DNA from: Bacteroidales bacterium
GTDB lineage: Bacteria > Bacteroidota > Bacteroidia > Bacteroidales > VadinHA17
Length of the DNA: 7,221 bases
Assembly: GCA_031285575.1 (NCBI GenBank)
Contig: JAITVX010000081.1
Span: 1-7,221 of the forward strand
Direction of reading: 5' to 3'
Made by a program: the position numbers and the translations under genes
Notes under the pieces: generated by a model
Databases searched by the model: none
The model's input: only the letters and a program-made list of their open reading frames with translations
What the model was told of the DNA's origin: nothing
Shown here: one piece after another, positions 1 through 6,241 of the stretch
Numbering within the stretch: position 1 is the first letter of the stretch
Layout: each line of letters begins with the position of its first letter

Positions 1-26
1 TGCTGTAATGAAAGGACAAAATTAAT

Positions 27-34
27 TATTTTTG
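27..34 (+). promoter_or_regulatory. Candidate -7 box upstream of miaA
   Basis: The octamer TATTTTTG fits the Bacteroidetes -7 consensus TAnnTTTG and would place the transcript start near position 41, about 30 nt before the TTG start codon. A matching -33 TTTG would fall around positions 4-8, where the sequence (TGTAA) is a poor match. The call therefore rests on one box in AT-rich DNA and is tentative. The true promoter may lie off the left edge. Confidence 0.3.
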
Positions 35-72
35 CCATATTATTTTCGTTACGGTTAATTAACAAATTCAAA

Positions 73-1038
73 TTGAACAGCTGCAATTACGATCTTCTTT
101 TAATAACCGGCCCCACGGCATCGGGCAAAACGGCTCTTGCATCGGCTGTTGCCGGCAGGCTCAACGGCGAAATAATAAGCGCCGACTCGAGGCAGGTGTA
201 CCGCCGGATGAACATCGGGACGGGAAAGGACTATAACGATTATATCGTAAACGGAGTGCAGATACCATGCCACCTTATCGACATTGCCGAGCCGGGCGAA
301 AAGTATAATGTATTCGAATATCAGCGGCAGTTTTTCAATGTATATGAATTGCTTAAACAGCGGGGAGTATTTCCGGTTGTATGCGGAGGTTCGGGAATGT
401 GGGTTGACAGCGTTGTGAACGGATACCGTATGATGGAGGTCCCTCCCAACAATGACCTCCGGAAACAGCTTGAAGAAAAAACAATCGACGAACTTGCCGC
501 AATACTCGCTTCTTTCAAAAAGCTTCATAATAAAACCGACACAGACACGAAAAAACGCGCCATACGCGCAATAGAAATAGAACATTATGTGCAGAACAGC
601 ACGGCCAGTACAAGCCCGGCGCCGGTAATTACGTACCTTGCGGTCGGGATACTGCCCGACAGAGAACGGCGAAGGGAAAACATTGCAAGAAGACTCCGGC
701 AACGCCTCGACGAAGGCATGATAGACGAAGTGCAAAACCTCCTCAACTCGGGCATCGACCCCGAAACATTGATATATTATGGCCTCGAATACAAATTTAT
801 AACCCTTTATCTCACAAACAGGCTTGCTTACGTCGATATGGTATCAGGCCTCGAAACCGCCATATGCCAGTTTGCCAAACGCCAGATGACATGGTTCAGG
901 GGAATGGAACGAAAAGGGACCAAGATACACTGGATAGATGCGCAACTGCCCCTTGACGATAAAATATCAATTGTCATAAACCTTTTAGCCGGCAACTCCG
1001 TTCACATTGCTGCCAGTAAAGAACCTGTTCTGCCATGA
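73..1038 (+). CDS. miaA: tRNA dimethylallyltransferase (MiaA)
   Basis: This cytoplasmic enzyme transfers a dimethylallyl group from DMAPP to N6 of A37 in tRNAs that read U-starting codons (i6A37). The protein has 321 residues, a normal length. Visible motifs are the P-loop GPTASGKT (13-20), the conserved DSRQVY (38-43) that contacts substrate, the GGSGMW strand-turn (105-110) in place of GGTGLY, the KKRAIRAIE helix (160-168), and the C-terminal signature KRQMTWFRG (269-277). The usual GYRQ-like segment reads YYGLEYKFIT (235-244), so this is a divergent subtype. The start is TTG. The frame stays open to the left edge of the window but contains no ATG or GTG there, and the next in-frame ATG (residue 46) lies past the P-loop. 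No Shine-Dalgarno site is visible, which is usual in this phylum. It converges on the M23 peptidase gene, with 148 nt between them. Confidence 0.93.
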   Translation: MNSCNYDLLLITGPTASGKTALASAVAGRLNGEIISADSRQVYRRMNIGTGKDYNDYIVNGVQIPCHLIDIAEPGEKYNVFEYQRQFFNVYELLKQRGVFPVVCGGSGMWVDSVVNGYRMMEVPPNNDLRKQLEEKTIDELAAILASFKKLHNKTDTDTKKRAIRAIEIEHYVQNSTASTSPAPVITYLAVGILPDRERRRENIARRLRQRLDEGMIDEVQNLLNSGIDPETLIYYGLEYKFITLYLTNRLAYVDMVSGLETAICQFAKRQMTWFRGMERKGTKIHWIDAQLPLDDKISIVINLLAGNSVHIAASKEPVLP

Positions 1039-1090
1039 TATAGCTGAAGCAATCCAGCAACAGGCTGCAAGCCTAAAGAGAACTCCCACC

Positions 1091-1107
1091 GGGCTTTTGA
1101 GAAGCCT
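1091..1107. terminator. Weak hairpin between convergent genes
   Basis: GGGCTT (1091-1096) pairs with AAGCCT (1102-1107), including one G-T pair, around a 5-nt loop. CCC at 1085-1087 and GGG at 1111-1113 could extend the stem across an internal loop. It lies about 50 nt past the miaA stop and 80 nt past the M23 stop, a sensible place for a shared terminator. The nearest T-rich stretch (from about 1121) is not directly adjacent, so termination is an inference from position. Confidence 0.3.
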
Positions 1108-1186
1108 CGCGGGAAGATTCTTGTTTATATTAATTTTTAAAACAGGAAACGTGCTGCATAAATTCCGTGCGTTGGCCATGCCGGTT

Positions 1187-2905
1187 CTACCACACAAAGG
1201 TGGCTTTATATACGCTTGTATTGTTCTGCCGGTCTGATACCTTCAGTGAAAAATTGTGCCTGATTCCTTTGGTTATCCTGTCTGCATCGAACCGGTATAT
1301 GATAAGGTCGTTTTTCTGGTCGTACTCAAAGAGAGCCCAAGCGCCGTCTATTTCCGGTTCGTATGATTTTATACCCGACAGGTCGTCTTTTATTCTTATC
1401 CTCAGCTCCCGTTTGCCGGTAAGATTGTTTTCCGAAGCAAATCCCACAGGGCTTATGGACGGCGGTATTGTATCGATACCTGCTGCAAAGCTGCCAAACG
1501 TTGCCGGGCGGGCGGTAAGATAGCCGTTTTCCCATGTGCTGTTCAGGGGGCTTTTACGGTTGTCGTCGATTTTCAGTATAAGCATTTTGGACTCTTTCCC
1601 CGGAATTATTACATCGGGCTTTATGGACAGTGTGTATGCCCTGTGAAGGGGATCGTATTTTGTCGCTATCTGATGAATATCTGATAGCATTTCGCCGTCG
1701 CCGGCAATGCGCCGGTACTGAAACCGCAGGGTATCGTACAGGGCGTTGGCCGGAATGGTTACTTTTACGTTTTTCGCAGCAAATGTGTTTTGTCTGCTAT
1801 ATGGCATAACAGTTATGCCGGGAGTATCGTCTGCGGCGGCAGTTACGGCTCCGCCGGGCTCCGACCTTACGTTGAACGACAGTGTTGAGCGGTTGCCGTG
1901 AACGTCGGCTACATGGAAATCGACTTTGTGCGTTCTGCCATCGCTGAAGTTAAACACGCCTCTGCCGGTGGCAGTGTATGTGCGCAGCCTGTCGTTCGGC
2001 AGGATATATGCCTTTTGCACCTGTATCCGGCTCCTTATGTATGTTGCGTAGTCCATGTGGCTGTTCACGTATTTCGATTCGTCGAACGAAAAGCCGTCCA
2101 TTGTGTATTTATATACCGTGGTACTGTCGATAACAAGTTCTATTGAATATACGGCGCATTTGTTGTGGCTGTTGTTAAGCAGGTCGTACGATTTTATGCC
2201 GAATCCGGCTTTCCCGCTTATAACGATGCTGTTTCCGGCAGAGATACTGTAGTTGCCGCGTCCGCCGGCTACAAGATCGAGCTGTTTTATGGCGTTTTTT
2301 CCATTAATGGAGGTTGAACTCGACAGCGGATATATGAAAAGTTTTTCGAGCACAGGCCGTATGTCGTCTTTAACTCCAAAGCTGAACAGGAGGGGGTTTA
2401 CCGGCTCCTCGCTGTCGGCCTTACGTATTTCATAGTGCACGTGCGGGCCGCCCGAGCTGCCCGAATTGCCCGAATATGCAATAAGATCGCCCTGTTTGTA
2501 ACTAAACTCATCCTTTTGCGGAAACAGGCTTACGGTAAAACTTTTCTGGCTGTATTGCCGGCTTTTTACGTACTGTTCAATTTCATCGTTAAACCTATCG
2601 AGATGTCCGTAAACAGTCGAGTATCCATTAGGATGCCTCATGTACAGGGCCTTGCCAAACCCCGACGGCGAAACGCCTATCCTGTAAACATAGCCATCGG
2701 CTGCGGCTATTACGTCTTTTCCAGTAACGCCCTGTGTTTTTATATCGATGCCCGAATGAAAGTGGTCGGGGCGCAGTTCACCGAAGTTTGCCGACAACAG
2801 CAGCGGGATATTTACCGGCGGTATAAAGAATTTCTCATCCGTCTGAATGCCGGTTAAGGGAAAAGCAAGGAATAGATTGATAAGAACAAGCCTGATAAAT
2901 GCCAT
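1187..2905 (-). CDS. Exported M23 (LytM-type) zinc metallopeptidase
   Basis: This is a predicted peptidoglycan endopeptidase, or an M23-fold cell-envelope protein, of 572 residues. The N-terminus (MAFIRLVLIN, then a hydrophobic stretch to about residue 20) looks like a Sec signal peptide with no lipobox. The M23 domain follows at about residues 30-180. HSGID supplies zinc ligands H50 and D54, YGH gives the catalytic-type H101, and GGPHVHYE gives H155 and the third ligand H157. All LytM-type residues are therefore present and the enzyme should be active. Residues 180-572 are beta-rich with no recognised motif. They include a segment, DTIPPSISPVG (about 487-497), that resembles the start of an Ig-like module, and they probably serve for binding or localisation. 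The ATG start is supported by the signal peptide and an upstream promoter. The exact bond cleaved and the partners cannot be read from the sequence. Confidence 0.88.
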   Translation of the reverse strand: MAFIRLVLINLFLAFPLTGIQTDEKFFIPPVNIPLLLSANFGELRPDHFHSGIDIKTQGVTGKDVIAAADGYVYRIGVSPSGFGKALYMRHPNGYSTVYGHLDRFNDEIEQYVKSRQYSQKSFTVSLFPQKDEFSYKQGDLIAYSGNSGSSGGPHVHYEIRKADSEEPVNPLLFSFGVKDDIRPVLEKLFIYPLSSSTSINGKNAIKQLDLVAGGRGNYSISAGNSIVISGKAGFGIKSYDLLNNSHNKCAVYSIELVIDSTTVYKYTMDGFSFDESKYVNSHMDYATYIRSRIQVQKAYILPNDRLRTYTATGRGVFNFSDGRTHKVDFHVADVHGNRSTLSFNVRSEPGGAVTAAADDTPGITVMPYSRQNTFAAKNVKVTIPANALYDTLRFQYRRIAGDGEMLSDIHQIATKYDPLHRAYTLSIKPDVIIPGKESKMLILKIDDNRKSPLNSTWENGYLTARPATFGSFAAGIDTIPPSISPVGFASENNLTGKRELRIRIKDDLSGIKSYEPEIDGAWALFEYDQKNDLIIYRFDADRITKGIRHNFSLKVSDRQNNTSVYKATFVW

Positions 2906-2965
2906 TATATGATTTTAAGAGTAAACATCCCGGTAAAATGAAATCACGTATTCTGTTTCCTGATG

Positions 2966-2995
2966 CAAAAGTAAAAAACTTTTATTTTCTGCAAA
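2966..2995 (-). promoter_or_regulatory. Bacteroidetes-type promoter for the M23 gene
   Basis: Read leftward, TTTG (2995-2992) is followed after 18 nt by TACTTTTG (2973-2966), an exact match to the -7 consensus TAnnTTTG. The -33/-7 spacing is close to the usual 19-21 nt. The predicted transcript start is near 2959, leaving a leader of about 50 nt before the ATG at 2905. No Shine-Dalgarno site is evident in that leader. Confidence 0.55.
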
Positions 2996-3104
2996 GCATA
3001 GCCTCTGCCGGTTGCAGGGCAAACGCACGGAATTTTGAGCGTTTTTTTCATATATTCCAAATCAAAAGCCGTTTTGTATTGCCTCTTTTTTAGACTGGGT
3101 TTTA

Positions 3105-3151
3105 GCCGTTGTATTTCACTGCTGTTTACTGTATAGGTATATGCCTTCAAA
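3105..3151. repeat. 47-nt dispersed repeat, left copy
   Basis: This copy begins GCCGTTGTATTTCACTGCTG and ends GGTATATGCCTTCAAA. It matches 4750-4796 at 45 of 47 positions in the same orientation; the differences are at 3133 (A versus G) and 3148 (C versus T). Similarity continues weakly to the left (CTGGGTTTTA versus CTGTGTTTC, one gap). Both differences are silent in the leftward frame, which reads LKAYTYTVNSSEIQR in each copy. I do not recognise the element. Together the copies frame the ATPase gene. Confidence 0.85.
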
Positions 3152-3254
3152 CTTTTAGAGAATAGATACATGGTAACATGGCAACACACTGTTATCTGTG
3201 TTGGCGGTAAAACAAAAACGTCAATATTCCATGATGGAAAAGAAACGGGAACAG

Positions 3255-3285
3255 GCCGGTTGCAAGATAAGTGACGGCTACCGGC
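3255..3285 (-). terminator. Weak hairpin after the ATPase stop codon
   Basis: GCCGGT (3255-3260) and ACCGGC (3280-3285) can form a 6-bp GC-rich stem around a 19-nt loop. The stem begins about 10 nt past the ATPase stop codon. No T-tract follows on the leftward strand, so an intrinsic terminator is only weakly supported. Confidence 0.2.
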
Positions 3286-3294
3286 AGCAATGCG

Positions 3295-4521
3295 TTATCT
3301 TTCCATAAGCCATTCAAAAACGTTCCGATGGATGATCCCGTCACGGCTCTGCGGAAATGAATCGGTGGTGAGCAGAAATTTAGGATAATTGTCCTTTATC
3401 TTCTCCAGCGAGCCAAACTCCCTCGCCTCGGTTTCGGGGGTAGATATTTCCCAGGCCACCTGATAGTATTCCATATCTCCGGTTTTATTCTTTACGGTAA
3501 AATCAATTTCCACATTTCGCATTGTACCTGTCCATACTTTGCAGCCTCTGCGCAACAGTTCGAGATAAACCACGTTTTCCAGAATATGTCCCCTGTCTGC
3601 ACGCCTGGTACGCCCAAGCAAAATATTGAGCAATCCGGGATCAATAATATAATACTTCTCCTGCGTGGCGAGTTGCTTTTTACCCTTGATGTCGAAACGG
3701 TTTACCCTGTAGAAAACAAAACTTTCAACCAGATACTCCAAATATCTCTCTACCGTTTCGTAATAAATGCTCTGGTTGTCGGCCTTCAGTGATTTGGATA
3801 TACTGCTCGGCGAGAGCTGGCTGCCGATATTCGACGCTGCAAACTTCACTATATTGCCAAATGCCCGTTTATCATTAATACGGCGACGTTTGGTAATGTC
3901 CTTTTCAATGATGGTGACATACAGGGCTTCAAGATATTCATATACCACGTCGAATCCTTTCTCACGCAACTCGATACCTTTCGGCATAGAGGTCTCGTTC
4001 ACATAGTCGAAAAAAAAAGCCTCGTAATTGAGATACCTGTTAGTGGTGTCGATGCCTCGCAGTTCGAGATATTCGGCAAATGAGAAAGGCAGGATGGATA
4101 TTTCGATATACCTGCCGCTCAACAGCGTTGCAAGTTCGCTCGACAGCAGGTTGGCATTGGAGCCGGTGATATAGACATCCACATCAGGGGTAACGAACAG
4201 ACCATCGACCAGTTTCTCAAATTCGGCGATATTCTGAACCTCGTCGAGAAAAACATAGTTCCGCTTACCGACCTGCAGTTTGGATTTTATCTCGAAGTAG
4301 AGGTCGCTCCACAACTTGTTGAGAGCGTCTTCGGGCCGTTCAAAATTGTACGATTGTGTCTGCGACGGATCTATGCCCGATTCGTGCAACCGGTATCTGA
4401 ACAGCTCCAGCAGTGTGGATTTACCCGAACGACGCAATCCTGTTACTACTTTGATAATTCCCTCATCCCTGTACAACTGAAGTTTATCAAGATATCCCCT
4501 GCGTTCTATATATTTTTTCAT
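3295..4521 (-). CDS. AAA_14 / DUF4143 family ATPase
   Basis: This P-loop ATPase of 408 residues has the usual length and two-part layout of the AAA_14 plus DUF4143 family, which is abundant and poorly understood in Bacteroidetes. The N-terminal AAA domain shows Walker A GLRRSGKS (28-35), Walker B YVFLDEVQ (89-96, D93 and E94), sensor-1-like ITGSNA (118-123) and an arginine-finger candidate in LSGRYIE (R137). The C-terminal DUF4143 part (about 200-390) has a PD-(D/E)xK-like layout: HILENVVYLELLRRG with E315, VEIDF with D340, then YYQVAWEI, where the position normally held by the catalytic lysine is alanine (A356). ATP binding is likely and nuclease activity doubtful. The protein has no signal peptide and should be cytoplasmic. 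The gene stands alone, framed by two 47-nt direct repeats, with a large inverted repeat just upstream. The biological role of the family is not established. Confidence 0.9.
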   Translation of the reverse strand: MKKYIERRGYLDKLQLYRDEGIIKVVTGLRRSGKSTLLELFRYRLHESGIDPSQTQSYNFERPEDALNKLWSDLYFEIKSKLQVGKRNYVFLDEVQNIAEFEKLVDGLFVTPDVDVYITGSNANLLSSELATLLSGRYIEISILPFSFAEYLELRGIDTTNRYLNYEAFFFDYVNETSMPKGIELREKGFDVVYEYLEALYVTIIEKDITKRRRINDKRAFGNIVKFAASNIGSQLSPSSISKSLKADNQSIYYETVERYLEYLVESFVFYRVNRFDIKGKKQLATQEKYYIIDPGLLNILLGRTRRADRGHILENVVYLELLRRGCKVWTGTMRNVEIDFTVKNKTGDMEYYQVAWEISTPETEAREFGSLEKIKDNYPKFLLTTDSFPQSRDGIIHRNVFEWLMER

Positions 4522-4538
4522 ACGGTAAAGGTATAGCT

Positions 4539-4581
4539 AATTTCCGTAAAACTTACAGTTTTTGCAAGTTTTACGGAAATT
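4539..4581. promoter_or_regulatory. Perfect 16-bp inverted repeat upstream of the ATPase gene
   Basis: The left arm AATTTCCGTAAAACTT (4539-4554) and right arm AAGTTTTACGGAAATT (4566-4581) are exact reverse complements around an 11-nt spacer. The octamer TTGCAAGT occurs twice as a direct repeat (4562-4569 and 4580-4587), overlapping the right arm. The structure ends 17 nt before the ATPase ATG. On the leftward strand a near -7 box (TACCTTTA, one mismatch to TAnnTTTG) lies between palindrome and ATG, so the palindrome would overlap or abut the promoter. An operator, a 5' RNA hairpin or a recognition site for the ATPase itself are all possible. Confidence 0.7.
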
Positions 4582-4749
4582 GCAAGTAAAAAAGAGATTG
4601 TAAAAGGAAATGGTCTATATACCGTATATTTCGTACAAACTGTTTATTGCCTCCCGGTCTTGGCTGCTCCTTTTTGATGACCTTCCTTAGTGCATGCTTC
4701 ATTCAGTGTGTTGGAGATACCATGAACGTGCCATATAATGCTGTGTTTC

Positions 4750-4796
4750 GCCGTTGTATTTCACTGCTGTTTACTGTGTAGGTATATGCCTTTAAA
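4750..4796. repeat. 47-nt dispersed repeat, right copy
   Basis: This is the second copy of the repeat at 3105-3151, in the same orientation and 1645 nt away, with two substitutions (4778 and 4793). It runs directly into, and shares its last three bases with, the 22-bp palindrome at 4794-4815. That palindrome is absent beside the left copy. The leftward frame again reads LKAYTYTVNSSEIQR, here followed by RN instead of LK. Confidence 0.85.
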
Positions 4797-4815
4797 ATGG
4801 CTGCGCAGCCATTTT
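4794..4815. terminator. 22-bp perfect palindrome, possible bidirectional terminator
   Basis: The sequence is a perfect palindrome centred on GCGC: AAAATGGCTGC and its reverse complement. As RNA it gives a stem of up to 9 bp with a GCGC loop, GC-rich at the top, and with A/U at the base on either strand. It lies about 230 nt past the last gene of the leftward toxin locus and is the best terminator candidate there. Its fusion to the dispersed repeat also suggests it may be part of a repeated palindromic element. Confidence 0.4.
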
Positions 4816-5045
4816 TATGCCGCTGCGCGGGGATGGAAAACACTCGGTTATAAAGTATGTATTCTATGGCTTCCTGTTTTTCTATCATCCCGTTTTCAAT
4901 ATTGCCGGCAATATAATCCAAATATTTAATACTGCCTTTTTGTTTCTACGGTGTTTTGCAGGGTATATTAAGCATAATATCAACACTGTTAATTTGACCT
5001 GTAAATATTTTATATCCTTTCATTTAAAACAAAACCAAATCAGTA

Positions 5046-5618
5046 TTACGGTTTAATGACACGTAACAGGTTATTATTACGGTCGAATACAACATGCCAT
5101 GCAGGAAAATCAGATATTACCAAAGTGATTTTTCTCTCAAATTCATCTTTAATCCGTTGAAGTCCTTTTTGATTTTCTTTGTGTATCAAATATTCTTCCG
5201 GATTTGAATCCTTCAAAATCTCAATTGAGCGTTCAGTTGGTAAAGAAAAATAATTAAGCAAATCTATCATAATCAAAGAAACATCCTTACCTTCAACCGG
5301 TTCGCAAACAATCAATCCCGAAATACGGTTAATCCCTGCAATATAACATATATCATAACAAATAGAGTCTGTATATGTATGACAATATATACAAAGCCCT
5401 GTCCCTTCTACTTGAGGGTCATTCCTGTATTTTGTATTATACTCTGTAAGTAAACGTTTCAACTCCGGATTTATAATTTTATGTGCGATTACTTCTTTAT
5501 AAATAGTATCTCTTATCCCTGTGCCATAATCATAATAACTCGCCCTGGGAGAGCAGGCACAGCATAAAACTATTAGCGTGAGTGTTATCCATATAGAATG
5601 TAATACCTGTTTTAACAT
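5046..5618 (-). CDS. Putative Cys-rich lipoprotein of the toxin locus
   Basis: I do not recognise this 190-residue protein. The chosen ATG (5618) gives MLKQVLHSIW, a hydrophobic core ITLTLIVLCC, and then CCAC-SPR, a slightly atypical lipobox with C22 as the lipidated cysteine. An ATG 45 nt further upstream would bury the signal peptide and overlap the preceding gene by 34 nt. With the chosen start the gap is 11 nt. An AGGTGG lies only 2 nt before the ATG, unusually close. The mature part contains a cysteine cluster, GLCIYCH (C76, C79) with C87, C91 and C105, and is otherwise charged and soluble. It ends with HVVFDRNNNLLRVIKP. It is AT-rich like its upstream neighbour. Position directly after a toxin and its first partner suggests an accessory or second immunity protein at the outer or periplasmic membrane face. 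That is an inference from context. Confidence 0.7.
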   Translation of the reverse strand: MLKQVLHSIWITLTLIVLCCACSPRASYYDYGTGIRDTIYKEVIAHKIINPELKRLLTEYNTKYRNDPQVEGTGLCIYCHTYTDSICYDICYIAGINRISGLIVCEPVEGKDVSLIMIDLLNYFSLPTERSIEILKDSNPEEYLIHKENQKGLQRIKDEFERKITLVISDFPAWHVVFDRNNNLLRVIKP

Positions 5619-5629
5619 AGCCACCTGAA

Positions 5630-6211
5630 TTATAAAGTAAATATAATTGCCTTTTCTGTCCATTTACAAAAAAGCATGACGCTATTTTCTTTAAACTCTT
5701 CATATTCTTTATGTCCAACCTGTTTTTCTTTTTTTAAAATACCTTTATCTATTTCCAATAAAATATAATTTTCGTATGTCGGATAATCTCCATATCGTTG
5801 TTCATGTTCAACTATTTCCCCCGTCGGTAAAATAAGCAGCCCCGTCATCCAATCAATTTTTACCAGTTTTGTATTCGGGAATATTTCATTTAAAACACTT
5901 TTCCAACTTAGGCCATAATAACTTTTATTATCTATACATCCTTCTGTTGGCACTTCTATATCTTTAAGGTATAATTGATTCCCTTTAATTTCAAATGTTG
6001 CCACATATCCACGCCAAAGTCCGGTTAATAACGGTATATTTCCTTTTTGTGGATTCTTGTCAGGATATTTTTTAAAATAATTTTCCATTGGGGTGTTATG
6101 TAACAATCTATATTCTTTCCCATTGTAAATTATTTTATCAGGAATTTGAGGCGTTCCAAAAATTTTTGAAGTAAAAAGTATTGTCAGCAAAATTGTAAAT
6201 AATGTTCTCAT
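5630..6211 (-). CDS. Exported protein, candidate immunity to the Rhs toxin
   Basis: This 193-residue protein starts with a clear Sec signal peptide (MRTLFTILLTILFTSKIFG, probable cleavage near residues 19-20) and has no lipobox. The mature part opens with PDKIIYNGKEYRL (24-36), then NYFKKYPDKNP (44-54), LWRGYVATFEIKGNQLYLKDI (65-85), and a segment LPTGEIVEH (128-136). As I recall, proteins with this wording occur near Rhs and other polymorphic toxins in Bacteroidetes; no domain name or function is known to me. It begins 30 nt after the Rhs stop codon, with AGG 10 nt before the ATG. It is followed 11 nt later by the lipoprotein gene, so all three probably share one transcript. The position immediately 3' of a toxin is classic for an immunity gene. 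Export implies it would meet the toxin in the periplasm or at the surface. Function is inferred. Confidence 0.75.
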   Translation of the reverse strand: MRTLFTILLTILFTSKIFGTPQIPDKIIYNGKEYRLLHNTPMENYFKKYPDKNPQKGNIPLLTGLWRGYVATFEIKGNQLYLKDIEVPTEGCIDNKSYYGLSWKSVLNEIFPNTKLVKIDWMTGLLILPTGEIVEHEQRYGDYPTYENYILLEIDKGILKKEKQVGHKEYEEFKENSVMLFCKWTEKAIIFTL

Positions 6212-6241
6212 CTTTAAATTACCTATTAATCATTTAATATT

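Larger units (their letters stand above)
2906..3294. other. Intergenic region between the M23 and ATPase genes
   Basis: These 389 nt hold no convincing gene. The right-to-left contents are: a weak 6-bp hairpin just after the ATPase stop, a 7-bp hairpin (CAACACA 3182-3188 / TGTGTTG 3197-3203), the left copy of the 47-nt dispersed repeat (3105-3151), and the M23 promoter (2966-2995). A leftward open frame over 2944-3189 exists but shows no family features and passes straight through the repeat and the promoter. Confidence 0.7.
4522..5045. other. Intergenic region between the ATPase and toxin-locus genes
   Basis: These 524 nt hold no convincing gene. They contain the ATPase-proximal inverted repeat (4539-4581), an unremarkable stretch at 4590-4740, the right copy of the 47-nt repeat (4750-4796), a 22-bp palindrome (4794-4815) followed by a small GC-rich hairpin (CCGC 4820-4823 / GCGG 4827-4830), and about 200 nt of AT-rich DNA after the lipoprotein gene. 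A leftward TTG-initiated frame at 4703-4921 spans the palindrome and repeat. It could be a decayed gene piece but has no recognisable family features. Confidence 0.7.

Noticed and set aside
100..735. Long antisense open frame (211 codons) inside miaA
   Set aside because: It overlaps the clearly conserved MiaA coding frame and has a composition typical of an antisense shadow, with no motif of its own.
3021..3048. Hairpin AAACGC/GCGTTT followed by a T-run on the + strand, looking like an intrinsic terminator
   Set aside because: No rightward gene ends nearby; on the leftward strand, where the genes lie, no T-run follows. The stem is only 6 bp with a 12-nt loop.
2944..3189. Leftward 81-codon open frame between the M23 and ATPase genes
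   Set aside because: It runs through the 47-nt repeat and the M23 promoter, lacks family features and is best explained as chance. The shared peptide with 4703-4921 comes only from the repeat.
4539..4581. The inverted repeat as terminal repeats of an insertion sequence
   Set aside because: The arms are only 11 nt apart with no transposase between or beside them; a regulatory or recognition hairpin fits better.
3105..4796. Composite transposon bounded by the 47-nt repeats
   Set aside because: The repeats are short, lack inverted ends and no transposase is encoded between them, so only a cassette or dispersed-repeat explanation is kept.
4703..4921. Leftward 72-codon open frame starting at TTG
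   Set aside because: It spans a perfect palindrome and the dispersed repeat and has no recognisable domain; at most a decayed gene piece, so not listed as a CDS.
5379..5393. CxxCH (CIYCH) in the 190-aa lipoprotein as a c-type heme site
   Set aside because: The motif sits in a small protein with further nearby cysteines, no distal Met/His context and no cytochrome-like sequence around it; a chance match within a Cys cluster is more likely.
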